Source: Luscinia megarhynchos (Eukaryota > Chordata > Aves > Passeriformes > Turdidae). Taken from it: 64,000 bases of DNA. Location: assembly GCA_034336665.1 (NCBI GenBank), contig JAPFBE010000002.1:11448906-11512905 (forward strand), written 5' to 3'. Below the pieces are notes generated by a model. That model was given only the letters and a program-made list of their open reading frames with translations. It was not told where the DNA came from and searched no databases. A program made the translations under genes and the position numbers. This document shows positions 13,744 through 25,045 of the stretch, in pieces. Each line of letters begins with the position of its first letter. Position 1 is the first letter of the stretch.

Positions 13744-14896
13744 TTTATTCAATCCATTCAAAAAATAGACAGAACTATAAGGTGGCACATATCGTCAGAG
13801 AGTACAAATGTCACATCTTTCTTTGTAGAGTGTAATTTAAATCCATAGATTACAACAGTAAAATAAATGCCCTGGGTGAGAAAATAATTAGGGGTCTTCC
13901 ATGAAAGGACAAGTTAGGTAAGCATTTACACAGATGTATCTGGTTAAGCATAACTTTTCTATTCTCTATAAAAATATAAAGAGCATTTCAAAATGTCTTT
14001 AGATACGTACTGAGATCATCTAACATGGCATTGATGTACTGACAGAATACAGGGCCTGGGCATGTCAAACCACATTTATTCATTCTCACCCAGACAAAAC
14101 AAAAACATTTTGTATTAGCCTCAACATAACACAATCTAATGAAAGAAACAATATAAAAGCAAAGACACACAAGTATGATGTTCCTCCTCCCACAGGAATT
14201 CCTAATCTTTGTTTGTAGTTTTTGCTAACGTGGCAATGACTAAGACAAAAGTGGCACTTTAGCACAGGTTAGTTGTAACTCAGTTGCCTTTCCCAGGAAG
14301 TTACATTGCTCAGAAGTGACATGTGCTAGGATCAAACTAAGGGCTCTCCCTGACATGTATGTTTTACCTGTGCAGTATTACTTTGATACAGACTGTAGCA
14401 TGTGACAGGAGGACAAGTGCAAATTACAAGGGCAGAATCTTGGCTTTCCAGACAGCAGAACCAGGTGGGAAATGTAAGACTGAACAGTATTTTAAAGGCA
14501 AAAACCATAAAATTTAAACAAATTAATGAAATAGAAAAAATAGCAAACGCATCTAAACTTTAAATAGTAGAATGTAGACTGTTCCTGGTACAGCTGTCAT
14601 AAGTGCACCTTAGGTTTCCCAGGGATGCAATTTGATAAGCGAAACACCTAATAATTGTTGCAAGAACCTACTGTACCCACACAGATCAAAAGGCTCAAAT
14701 GAATATATTAGTCACAGGTCTAATCACATAATCTCCTTTTTCCCAATCCTAAATTTTTACCAGTGCAGCTCCCGCATTAGCTGCATGTTTATATAGCAGA
14801 GCACTCGATGTTTTACTTGACTAGCACAGATGCCAACAAGGGCTGATATTTTCCAGTTAAAGTGATCTACAAGAGAAACAAAACCCAAGGGAAGAG
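13744..14896 (-). other. NRSN1: NRSN1 3' UTR region
   Basis: Downstream of the NRSN1 stop (below 14897) the first - strand AATAAA is at 14080-14075, giving a UTR of about 820 bases. A second lies at 13749-13744, giving about 1,150 bases. There is no coding content. Which signal is used cannot be decided from sequence alone. Confidence 0.5.
14075..14080 (-). terminator. NRSN1: Candidate NRSN1 polyadenylation signal (proximal)
   Basis: This reads AATAAA on the minus strand (TTTATT on plus), the first canonical hexamer after the NRSN1 stop codon. A second copy is at 13744-13749. Confidence 0.45.
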
Positions 14897-15295
14897 TCAG
14901 GTTTCAGATAAAGGCTGGACATTTTGAACTCTGGACAAAGTGACAGGTATCTTTGATTCTCCTGGTGCTGGCGCTTTTGTGACTGGACTTGCATGGGCTT
15001 TTATATCAGCTATTCTCTCTTTAAATCTTTGCTGGAGGTACTTCTCTTCTTTGGAGTAACTTTTAGCAAAAGCAGACATCAGCAGACATGCTGCCACAGT
15101 GGACCCTCCAACACAAAACAAGATTGCTCCTGCCAGCTTGCATATATCAAGGGACCCATTGAACTGAACAGCACGGGTATCCACAACAACAAAATCATCC
15201 TTCCCAAGGGCTTCGATTTTCGGTGGCACAAGAAAACCCACTACAAGGACAGCTACACCTATCAGCATAAAAGCCGTCCCAGAGATGAGTCCGAC
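14897..15295 (-). CDS. NRSN1: NRSN1 coding exon 2 (residues 64-195): both transmembrane segments and C-terminal tail
   Basis: Neurensin-1 is a neuron-specific two-pass vesicle membrane protein implicated in neurite extension and vesicle transport. The exon starts at 15295 after acceptor TTTTTCAG|GTC in phase 0 and encodes 132 residues plus a stop. Residues 64-86 (VGLISGTAFMLIGVAV...) and about 116-139 (KLAGAILFCVGG...) are hydrophobic membrane spans separated by a short loop containing DDFVVVDTRAVQF. The conserved basic and helical cytosolic stretch KSYSKEEKYLQQRFKERIAD follows. The C-terminus reads KIPVTLSRVQNVQPL, a neurensin signature. The spliced protein is 195 residues, the same length I know for mammalian NRSN1, and is intact. 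The open frame extends upstream to 15346, but that extra part is intron. Confidence 0.97.
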   Translation of the reverse strand, partial: VGLISGTAFMLIGVAVLVVGFLVPPKIEALGKDDFVVVDTRAVQFNGSLDICKLAGAILFCVGGSTVAACLLMSAFAKSYSKEEKYLQQRFKERIADIKAHASPVTKAPAPGESKIPVTLSRVQNVQPLSET

Positions 15296-16245
15296 CTGAA
15301 AAACAAAGAAACAAACAAACCCCCAGTTAATTTCTAGTTTTTCCATTTCCCTTTCCAGTTTTTAACAGTTTTCTCTCCGAGGAGAAGGTGGGTGTTTTTC
15401 TCTTAGGATATATGAGGACCTCATAGAACTAGAATATATGGAAAAATGTTCTTTTTATAACTCATATAATTGATTACTGACATTTCTGGAAACAATGGAA
15501 TATGCATTACTATCTCGAAACAGCATTTCATGTTGAAAGGCCCCATCAGAGAGAGGATCAGAGTTTAACCCCAGCGCTGTGTAACTGATTATTTCTTTAG
15601 CTTTAGCTGATAGTTAGCACCAACAGTTCAGTCCCTGCTGGTAGTCTGTCATATCCACCACTTGCTTTTACTTCATGAGATGTCACTCCTTTGCAGGGAT
15701 TAGAAGGAAGTTACTATTGCCATACAAATCACAGAGTGTTTATAGCACATTTCAAGTGTAAGTACAAAATTTGGTTCACCCAGAATGTTCCTGGGGGGTA
15801 GGGATTGGATGGCCTCACAGGCCCCACCCACCCTCTGCTCTTCTCCAATTCTGTCAAATTCCCTGACCTTAATGGAGATCTTTTGGTTTTCTTGGTCCCT
15901 ATGTCACACTCTGCTCTCAAACCACCAGTCCTGTTACCAACAATCTGGCAGGACTTCTATAGGCTCAGAACAGAGGTAAACCACACTTTCAGGATATACA
16001 TGGGGCGCCCTGACAAGACTTTAGTGTTTCAGTGACATTGTGACAGAGAAACTAGATGATCCAATGAACCCAGGGAGCTGACATATTTTGGTAATAGTGT
16101 CCTGCTTTCAGACATAGTTATTTGGCCACCTCAGGCAAAACTGAGCAACAAAAGCCTTTCTGGATGAACACTTAATACCAGTAGTTACACAGGGAAAGTC
16201 CTGAAATGAGAATTTCTCTCTCCAGTAAAAAGCGACAGGCAGTAC
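15296..16245 (-). other. NRSN1: NRSN1 intron between the two coding exons
   Basis: This 950-bp intron, read on the minus strand, starts with donor AAG|GTACTG at 16245 and ends with CTTTGTTTTTCAG at 15296. Both exon joints are in phase 0. The ORFs at 15729-16035 are chance frames within it. Confidence 0.93.
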
Positions 16246-16443
16246 CTTCCAGAATACAGAGCTCCACCTGCTCGGCGATCTCTGGATCTGAAAATCATCC
16301 TCATACTCCCAGATTGAAGCTGTGCAGTCCTCATAAAACTGATGCAGGTAGGAGCGAACTCCGTAGCGTTGGTACCCTCCCTCGGTGCTGCCCTGCGCGT
16401 GCTTGGACCCGCAGATGTCAGCATAGGAGCTCATCCTTCCTGC
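16246..16443 (-). CDS. NRSN1: NRSN1 coding exon 1 (residues 1-63), with 9 bases of 5' UTR
   Basis: The exon begins at 16443 after acceptor CGTTGCAG, with GCAGGAAGG leading into the ATG at 16434-16432. It encodes 63 residues in phase 0 to the donor at 16245. It starts MSSYADICGSK and contains the strongly conserved cytosolic N-terminal block GGYQRYGVRSYLHQFYEDC, followed by the acidic SIWEYEDDFQIQRSP and WSSVFWK, which leads into the first membrane span in the next exon. An in-frame upstream ATG (16449) would lie across the acceptor and is rejected. The chosen Met gives the family's usual start (MSS...) and a total of 195 residues. The frame that continues past 16246 reads into the intron. Confidence 0.96.
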
Positions 16444-19400
16444 CTGCAACGAGAGGTTTCACACAAAGCACAGCATTAGCGGTGTGCTGGGAGAGCAAAG
16501 ATGGCTGCAAACTCTCCAGATGTGATGAAAAAAAACAAAAAAAAAAGGCTCAGGAGAGACCTTTCCTTCATTTTTTTCCAGACTGAGAAATGAGCCAGGT
16601 ACAGTTGCATGCAGTGACTCAGCTCAAGCGCACCCAAGGAACTCAGTGACTTGGCACAGCACAGCCCAAAGGTGCTGCAGGGAACATTCACTCCGGTACG
16701 CAGGGTGCTCACTCCCCGTCTTTCACACTAATGTGCTACAGTGTTTCCATGGAGACTGAAAAAAGCAGGATACGCAAGGTAACAAAATCCAGCATCCCTC
16801 AAGGGCTCATGTTGCCTCTCTTCCAGACTCTGTCAGTCTCTGGAATCTGCCACCTTATGAACTTTCCAAAGTGCTGCCTAAGAGGGGGTCTTTAAAATGT
16901 TTTTTTTTTTTTTCTGAGCTTTTGAAGTGCAGGACTAAGCATTGCTATACCATTCAGACATGAGAAACACAGGCAAAGTAAGTCCTAGACAGATGAAAAG
17001 AGTATATAACTTATATTTAAATAGGGATAGTTTGAAAAAAAATTAAAAATGGAATGCCATAACAGCATCAATCTGTTCAGCGAGACTGAAATGGAAATAT
17101 TAAGCATACAGCCAGGTACTGCTCTTCTGAAGAAGTCAATGCCCAAGCTCCTGCTGACTTTAATAAAATCAGAATTTTTCCTGCTATGAAAACTACCAAC
17201 AAAGTTTATTACTCTTTCCATTTCATGTAAGTTCTCCTAACACACAAAATCCATATTTAACTATGCAAGTCCAAGGCCTGAAATTGCTTGCATGAGTGAT
17301 GCTACTGAATTCATTGAAATAATACTAGTGCCTAAAAACAACTTGAGCAATATCTCAGCATCACTTAGGCACATTGGCTTCTCTTTAAATAAGTTCAAAA
17401 ACCCTGAGTCCAAAGGGAACTGTAAATCAGAACTTGCACCTGAAAGTCATGGCTCATATCAGCTTCAAGCAGTATGTCAGATTTCTGCAGCCATTTAACT
17501 TAGAGGGAAGGAGGTTTCATGTGCTTATGACAGCTGGGACCTCCCAGTTCTGCAACCCTGCAGACTTTTTCCCGTTGGGAATAAGTAATCTTGCTGTATG
17601 AAACACCTGAGTATGCAAACATTCTAATTAAGGAGAATCCAGAAAATATTGATGGGGAATAGCAAAAGTCTGACTGACTCTTTTGCCTGGTTCTCCTAGA
17701 AATCAGTGCTGGCATAAACAGTGAGCTTCCAGCCTCTGGGAATCTATTTGTTTTCTTGGCTCAGGAATAGAGAGGGATTTTTGCTTTTTCCTCTTTACAG
17801 AAACCCGTTATCTTGGGGTTTTATTTATTTTGTATATCTAATATGCACTTAGTTTGGGATTTCATGATCTCAGCATCTTACAGTGGCAAGTATCTCTCAT
17901 ACAACACAGAGATGAGGTTTCCAGGCTCTCACAGAAGTCATGACCCAGTGGAGAAGGCAGCCCACGTGTTGCTGGGAGACCTGCCAAGGGCTAGAAGGAA
18001 TGTTGCTGGTGACTGAGCTTTGCAGAGCAACAGGGGTAGCGCCAAACACAGCGACTGTCAGGAGCCCTGTTTTTGAACCCCTAATTGCCTCTGTACTTCC
18101 TGCAAATCTCCCTTTTCCACCTCAGCCACTGTAAAGCTTTAGGAAAGTAAAAATCTGCTTTCCAAGTCTGTGGATGGGCTTGCTCTCTGCTGATAGTACA
18201 GCACCAGTGCCTGTCAGAGTGTGCTCAAGGTGCTGGCCTTCCACGTGGAGACAGTTGCTCACCAGGTGAACTGGGAGAGCCTGGCCCTGGGGCCACCCAG
18301 GCCAAGTTGCACACAGCTAACACTGATGTTTCCAGCTACAGTTGATATACTGAAAAGCATTCATTTATGTGATGGTTTAAGCCCAGCTGGCAGCTAAGCA
18401 CTCATATCTACCCTCTACTCCTCCACCATGGTAGAATAGGAAGGAGAATCAAGAGTAAAGCTTGTGTAGGCTGAGATTAGAACAGTTTAATGATTGAAAC
18501 AAAGTAAAATATAATACTACTAATACTAAATAAAAAAGGAGAGATAAAACCCAAGAAAAAGAAGTGATGCACAATACAATTGCTCATCACCCAAACCAAT
18601 GCCAAACCTTGTCCCCAAACTGCCACTGTCCCCTTCCTGGTAACTCCCACGGTTTCTTTACTGGGCATGATGTTCTGTGGTGTGGAATACCCTTTTGGCT
18701 AGCTCACATCAGCTGTCCTGGTTGCTCTTCCTCCCACATTATGTGCAGCTCCACACTGGCAGAGCATGAGACAGTGAGAATGTCCTTGGTTTAGGCCAAG
18801 TATGAAGCAACAACCAAAACCTCAGTATGTTATCAACACTGTTCTCATACTGAATCCCAAACACAGCACTGTAGTACCTACTGAGAAAAAAATGAACTCT
18901 ATCCCAGCTGAAACCAAAACAGTTTGTTGTGCTTTTTTATCACGCTATGAGGTTTTGAACACTTTTGTACCTCATTTTCTAAGGTACAAAAAAATTTATA
19001 AAATTGTGATATGTATATAAACATATAATCTGGACTATTGTGGGGGAAAAGCTGTAAGTTATTTTACTTTTGGAGGCTCTTTTTGTTTTCTTCAGGAAAA
19101 CAGTTTATTCCCTACTCAAAAAGAGAGGGCAAGAAGTCCTCTTTACTCAGTGCCACCATTTCTTCAACAGCTAGCTGCCATTTTTAACAGCACAAGCACT
19201 CAGGAGCTCTCATAAAACCTGAGTTCTGCCCCTGCCCACCTCATAAACACATCTTAGGAGAAGAGGAAAAAATGGTGTAGTTTATCATAGCTGCCCCATC
19301 TCTCTCATGCAGGGTCACACTGCCTGTACCTCAATGACAAGAACACTTTAAATCCACACCCTCAACCCATCTTTTTGGTTAAGCAAAGATTCCATCTCAC

Positions 19401-21087
19401 ACATCAGAAATATAATAAAGAGGCTAACTAAAGTTCTGCAGAGACTCATTCTCTTAGGTCCTTACTTAGATCTTTATTCTCCCATCAACACTATCTTCTT
19501 AATAAATTATGCTTAACTTCTGGCTAATGTAAATCATTCAGATAAGCAAATTTAGCATCATATAATGAACAGAATGGTAGGTATTTTCCCCAGGAGTAAG
19601 CAATTCCATAAGGCTATCCCAGGGAAGAATTTACATGACCAGATGATGTGGCTTGCCAAAGCTTACTTGTATTACTCCAGCTGCCACCAGGAGCATTCAG
19701 AAAGGAGGTGAAGCACTTTGCTGAGCCTGAACCACCAACTTTAGTTATGGTGATAAATTTAAGAAAACCCAATGTGACACGACTGAGGCCTGCATAAACA
19801 TGATCTTGCATTCATTGCACTGTCTGTAGGTTTAGTCAAGAGAGAAAAACGAAGATGCACCGTTTCTAATAGCATGATGGAGAACCGCCTGTAAGGACCA
19901 CACAACTTATGTGACACGTAGATTCTTCTTCTTTAGCAGTCTAAAAGGCAAATAGGTGGTTTTGGTCAGGTACATGAGCAAAATTATAAATAAGAGCTGG
20001 GATGTGAAACAGAAAACAAAAGAATGATCTTATGCTTTGAAAGAGTTGTGATACCATCATGTGATACCATATCTAAAATGGAAGGGAAAAAAAAGAAAAA
20101 ACAACTGCCAGAATCATTAATTCTTTTTAAGCACTGCATAATATTAATTCTACTGAGCATCTTCTTCATGGTCATACTGTTTCACTGACAATCTCCTATA
20201 TTTTGAAAAATATCTTGTCCCTTTAGAGACAAGGCAGTTCCCCAGCCCTATATGAAGCAGCCTGATAATCTGGGCTAAGATGGTCTCTTTTCTCAGCTGC
20301 AATGTAAATGTCATGTTCTTGCTACTTACAGATAGGGCACAGGAACTGAACAGTCAGAGAGAAAACAGTTCTTCACAAGTAAGAAGTGTGTGTCACAGCA
20401 TCAATTTACATTGGATGAATAAATACTGCAGTAGCTATGATCTCTTGAGGGTTGATGTGTATTTGCATGTCTTGCCTTCAGGGCTGAGAAACTAAACACT
20501 GAAATGTTGGGAAACTTTTGCTAAAAAGAGAGTCGCTGTTACCCAAATCTGTGTTATCCACAATCTGAAAACACATATCCAGGCTGAAAGAAGCAGCTTA
20601 ATCATTAAGTTTTTCAGTGCCTAAACCCCAGGTGCTCAGGAAAATGTGGGATGTAGGATCACAGCTTCAGAGAACACCACTGCGTAGTAGCAATCCATCC
20701 CCTAGCAACTTTTGTTTCCATGGCAAAAGCCGTCCTGTTTACTTTGAGCTTTACTATCCTCTGCTGATCTGGGGAGATGTGATTGGACTGGTGAACAGAC
20801 AGATTAAAAGATGAGCAAGCTCCACGAAAAATCAGCCAAATTTTTTTCCAAATACTTTGCTTTATTGTGCCAGGGTTGAACACGTTAAAACATAAAAATG
20901 TAAGGAATTGTCATTTAAAAAGCAGCACAAAAGGAAATAAAGATGTGTCATGGCTCTGTGACACCACACTGCCACCGAACGTAAGCCACGAAAGCTGATG
21001 CGTGGCACAGGTGAAGTCGCCCTCCCCGTTCTTCAGATTTATATACTTTGACCCGTGCGTTCAAAGAGTCATGTTTTGAGTCCTTAC
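16444..21087 (-). other. NRSN1: NRSN1 5' intron (between the CpG-island exon and coding exon 1)
   Basis: About 4.6 kb lies between the acceptor at 16444 and the nearest good upstream donor in the CpG island (21087; an alternative is 21725). It holds one LTR (18368-18921), a T-run at about 16901-16914, and otherwise unremarkable AT-rich sequence. Short ORFs in it have no recognisable content. Confidence 0.65.
18368..18921 (+). mobile_element. Solo LTR of an avian endogenous retrovirus, in the NRSN1 intron, antisense to the gene
   Basis: The element begins TGTGATGGTTTAAGCCCAGC and ends CAGCTGAAACCAAAACA, giving the TG...CA ends of a retroviral LTR over 554 bp. Internal landmarks, in order, are a GAGATTAGAACAGTTTAATG segment, a run of AATAATACTA-like AT repeats, GCACAATACAATTGCTCA, a GGAATACCC(T/C)-TTGGC box, and GTTATCAACACTGTTCTCAT. 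I recall this series from abundant bird LTRs. No internal retroviral genes flank it, so it is a solo LTR. The flanking pentamers (ATTTA and GTTTG) do not match, so the target-site duplication has decayed or the ends are slightly misplaced. The family name should come from a repeat library. Confidence 0.8.
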
Positions 21088-21840
21088 CTACAGAGACCGC
21101 TCCTTGCAAGGGGGGAACGCTGGCATACACAGCCTGCTCCGGCAGCAGTCTCGGCGGTAGCCTTTCCTCCAGGATGCCCCCCGAGCTCCCGGCGCTTCCC
21201 GGGCCGGCGGCGGGGCCGAGCCGCGCTCCGCCCGTCCCGGCGCCTGCCCTGCCCTGCCCTGCCCGGGGCTGCGAGCGGCACTGCTGCCGCTCCCTGCACG
21301 GCCGGAGGCCCGCCTGCCTCCGGGAGCCACTGCTGCTCCCCTGCCCTGCCGCAGGTGCGAGCAGCCCCTCTCCGGTGCTGCCGGGGGCGGCCCCGCCCGC
21401 TCGGCCGCGCCAGGGGCCGGAGCGGGATGCTCTCCACCGCCCGTATCCCGGCCGGAGCGGAACAGCTCCGCAGCGCCCGGACGCGGACGAGACCTCGGCC
21501 CCCGACCCTGCCGGCCCGGCGGTGCCCCGGGCGCGGCGGCAATCCCGCTCCGGCCACCCCCTCCCCGACCCCCGGCGGCGGCGGGGCAGCGCGGCACCAG
21601 CCTGTGAGAGCCGGCAGGCGAAGCCCGGGCCGGCCGGTGCCTTCCGCGGGATGCTCCGCGCCGTGATCCCGCCGAAGCGCCCAGCCCAAGTTTGCCGAGG
21701 GGCCGGAGCGGCGCCCCGCGGTTACCTGTCCCTCCCGGCGCTGCCCTCGGCCGGCGAGCCCCCGCGCTGGCGGCGCTAGCTGCGGCCGTCCCGGCCCGGC
21801 CCCATCTCCGCTCTGCGCCGCGCCGGCCCCAGACAGCACG
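21088..21840 (-). other. NRSN1: Probable NRSN1 non-coding first exon(s) within the CpG island
   Basis: Two good minus-strand donors lie in the island: CTGTAG|GTAAGG (exon edge 21088) and GGACAG|GTAACC (exon edge 21726). Either could splice to the acceptor at 16444, supplying a 5' UTR, since the NRSN1 start codon sits only 10 bases into its exon. A TATA-like TACATAATACG on the minus strand (around 21840-21850) would place a start near 21.81 kb. Exon choice and start site are inferred. The long open frames here on both strands (up to 389 codons) reflect the lack of stop codons in GC-rich DNA. Confidence 0.5.
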
Positions 21841-22028
21841 TATTATGTACGGCCCGGAGCGCCGCTCGCTCCCGCGCCGTGCCTGCGCACTGAGCCGCCG
21901 CCGCCGGGCGCGGAGCGGCGCCGGGCCGAGCTCGCCACGCCGCCCCCGCCCAAGGGCGGCCGCCCGGGGGGAGCCCGGCGCTGCGCAGCTGCCGGCGCTC
22001 GGGGGCCCCAGGGGCGGCCGGGCAGGTT
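21100..22028. promoter_or_regulatory. NRSN1: CpG island, presumed NRSN1 promoter
   Basis: This is roughly 0.9 kb of very GC-rich DNA with dense CpG (GGCCGG, GCGCGG, CGCCGC and similar) in an otherwise AT-rich, CpG-depleted window. It is the only such island here, and lies 4.7 kb upstream of the NRSN1 start codon. Vertebrate neuronal genes commonly have promoter CpG islands, and placement plus splice donors tie it to NRSN1. It could also drive a divergent non-coding transcript to the right. Confidence 0.8.
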
Positions 22029-22029
22029 C

Positions 22030-22250
22030 GTAGGGACACGGCAAGGTCACGGCTGTGCCCTGGTGTGGGCGCTCAGGGCCACAGGAGCACGGCAGGGTCA
22101 CAGCGGTGCCCTCCTTGCTGTGGGGGCTGAGGCCCCACAGGAACACAGCCAAGGTCACGGTGGTGCTCTCCCTGTTATGGACGCTGAGGCCCCACAGGAG
22201 CATGGCAAGGTCACAGTGGTGCTCTCCCTGCTGTGGGCGCTGTGTCCCCC
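22030..22250 (+). repeat. Four-copy ~55-57-bp minisatellite beside the CpG island
   Basis: About four imperfect tandem copies begin near 22030, 22079, 22133 and 22190. Each has the pattern CCACAGGAGCACGGCA, then AGGTCAC, then GGTGCTCTCC, then TGTGGGCGCTGAGG. Each copy holds the heptamer A(A/G)GGTCA at the same place. Copy 3 reads CCAAGGTCA. The array sits immediately upstream (in gene direction) of the NRSN1 CpG island. Confidence 0.85.
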
Positions 22251-25008
22251 GCAGCACCTTCCCTTCTGTTCAGTGTTGGAAACCGCAGGGACCCGGTGCT
22301 GTGCTGTCTGTCTGTCTGTCCAGCCGAGTGGATAGACGTGACAGATAGACGTCCCGCCAAGGACAAGGCGCTGAGGTCTGGGGGCTGGGGAAATGGATCG
22401 CTCAGCAGGAGACAGAGTGTGGATGAGGGCCAAGCGCTGGCCTCCGGGGGCTGCCCTGATAGCAACAGGTTGGTTGCTCAGTGGGAAAAGATTGCCAGAA
22501 ATCAAGTTCAGGGGCCAAGGAAGCTGCTGAGTCAAGAGCATAAGAAGGCACCGAGAGCTGGAGATGCTAAAGTATCCCACAAAGATGCGATATGTAATTC
22601 ATCTGAAAAAATAATGAGAATGCAAAGGGCAAAAGTTCTAAAGACTTATATCTGTATGGAGCACTGAAATATGCACAGAAGTAGAGTGTTGTTGCATGCA
22701 GAAAAAGTGGCAGTGCATTAAGGTGAAATGGGGTAGTAGCCAAAGGAAAAACAAGGTATTTCCGAAGTGCCTTAATCACTATAGTATATAAAGAAGAAAA
22801 TGAGAGTAATGGTTTCATTAATAGCCCAGGCTTCTTTGGAAAACACTCTGCATTTGATGACGACAGTGTGTTTGGGTAGTTGCAAACTCGGAATAATAAA
22901 AATAACTATTAAAAAAAAAAGAGCAAGTAAGGGATTAAATTTGGAGGAAGAAATGCTGGTTTCAGTGCATTTCATCTTGTCCTTCCAAAACTGTTACGCC
23001 TCTCTTGTTTTGGGCAATGAGTAATGCCAAAAGCGTTCCCCTGACCTGAGCAGAACTGCTTCACAGCAGTGTGCTGTTCAGTGGGTATAATAAGCATACC
23101 CCAGCCCACAGCAGCTAGCACGTAATAAACTGACAACTACTTGTGAAAAAAAAACCCAAGAAAATACAGTGAGGTGATAAATGAGAAACCAGATGGGTTA
23201 TCAGTCTTAAAAGAGATTCTGTGATTAATTGTTGTGTTAAACTAACACCAGATCTACATGTAGTATGGAAGTTAGGACTGAATGCTGCTTTATCTCAGAT
23301 CAGGAAGATATCTTCTATAGAAAAAGCAATTAGTCTACATAACCAGTCCTCCCTCTGTTTACAAAGCTTCTTTTGCTTGCTTACCTACTGACAAAAACAA
23401 TAAATAAAAAAGAACGTTAAATACCAGTGTTGGCCCAGTTGTGTTTCCTGACACAGAAGTTATGTGCTCAGCTAACCAAGACAAATGAATGTTTTTAGCA
23501 ATGGGAACATTTGCAGTAATGTTGATCTGTGAACTCCAAATTAACAACCCTGAAGGAGCTACCAAGGGTTAACCATTGGTGGTATCACAGATTCATTTTA
23601 GGGCACTTCTAGCTCATTAGGAAAACTTTAAACTCAGCCTGAAATCAGAGCTGTTCTTGAAGTGTAGCTGAGTTTGGTTATGAGAAACATTGAACGGAAG
23701 GGTATAAATGCCCTGTTTAGCCTTGAAATAGGTAACATCAATGCCAAAATGTTTTAAAATAGCAGGACCTATAGGTCATGATGGGACTCAGGGTTTGAGC
23801 TGCTGGTATATGAAGGAATTTCCTAATGTAGGTTTTTCCTCAGTTACCAAAATTTTCAGAAAATTTAGACTGTTTATCCTGAGGGCTTCAGCTGGTAGTG
23901 ACACAGAGAGGAAGTGCAATATTTTACCTCAAGCTTATATATGGTTTGGCTTTTTTTCCCCTTGTGGAGAGGAAACCCAAGTCTAGTGCTTTCTTTATCT
24001 TCCATCTGCTGTTCTAAAGGTTTATAATGGACAGTAGTGAGCATGCAGGGGGGAAAAATCCTGTCAAGAACTTCTGTAGGTGGTGGTGTTAGTTGCCATA
24101 GTTTGCAGGCCTCTCTCCCACTGAGAGTTTTATCAGCTGAGATTTTACCATCTGGTTTGATGAACACAGTTTAGGTAGATTTTGGGAGCCTGTGATGAAT
24201 TGCAGAAATTACAGCTCCTGCAAAACACGTTTCTCCTGTAGCACAATGCAGCAATTGATATGAGGCTCAAGTTCGCTGAGTTGCAGATGTCTGTTCCTAT
24301 TTGCTTAATGGTGATGGCAAGATTCCAGAGACTTCTTTTTCACATGTTGTGGCCTGAATCGTTCTGCTGTAATGACATTATTGACACAGTTTCCTGTCCT
24401 TACCTTCCTAATGACTGGCTCACCTTCATCTGGAGAGCAAGGTCCATAAAGCTTCCACTTCTGGAAAATCTGCAGTTGACACAGATCCACAAGGAGCAGG
24501 GCTAATGACTAATAGATGTCTGCCCTTTTTCTGGCTTGGAGTCTCCTCAAGGAGCTGTCCTGTCATTAAGGGGATGATCTTGAGTGATCCAGAAATACTG
24601 GGGAGGAATGGGGCAAAAAGGTGGAAGTCAGTTCAGGGCTGTAGTGCTGTTCTAGAGCTGGGAGGATGTGTAATAAAGAGTATTTTATTTTTTCAAAGCT
24701 TATGATGCAGAGCATGGTTTGTGAATCAAAGAGCTGTCTTTTTCAGACTCAAGACATGCTGCCAGCTGCTGCATTCCTGTTTTATATGAGGTGATTTTTA
24801 TTGTCCAGAAATCGTGCTTGGCTACTTGTTTGTCAGACCTTGCTGTATTTCTCAGAGCTTTGTTCAAAGTGTTCTAGCTAGCAAAAATGATTAATTGTCA
24901 TAATATGTCATATTCTGCCATCGCCATCTTTGGATATAGATTTGTTCTTGTCCCCTGAGCCAGAAATACAGAAGGCTCTTTCTTGACAATCAAAATCATA
25001 AATCTAGG

Positions 25009-25045
25009 TTTGTTTTTGTTTTTGTGTTTTTGTTTTTGTTTTTTT
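25009..25045 (+). repeat. (TTTTTG)n simple repeat
   Basis: T-rich microsatellite of TTTTTG-like units, interrupted once by a TG. Confidence 0.85.

Noticed and set aside
14993..15337. 114-codon plus-strand ORF over NRSN1 coding exon 2
   Set aside because: Antisense shadow of the NRSN1 exon, with no independent features.
15296..15346. Extension of the NRSN1 frame to an upstream Met at 15346
   Set aside because: The sequence before VGLISG is the intron's polypyrimidine tract and AG acceptor. The true preceding residues come from the exon at 16434-16246.
21048..22257. ORFs of 203-389 codons in the CpG island, both strands
   Set aside because: GC-rich DNA has few stop codons. Translations are Ala/Gly/Pro/Arg-rich without domains, and the frames overlap on both strands.
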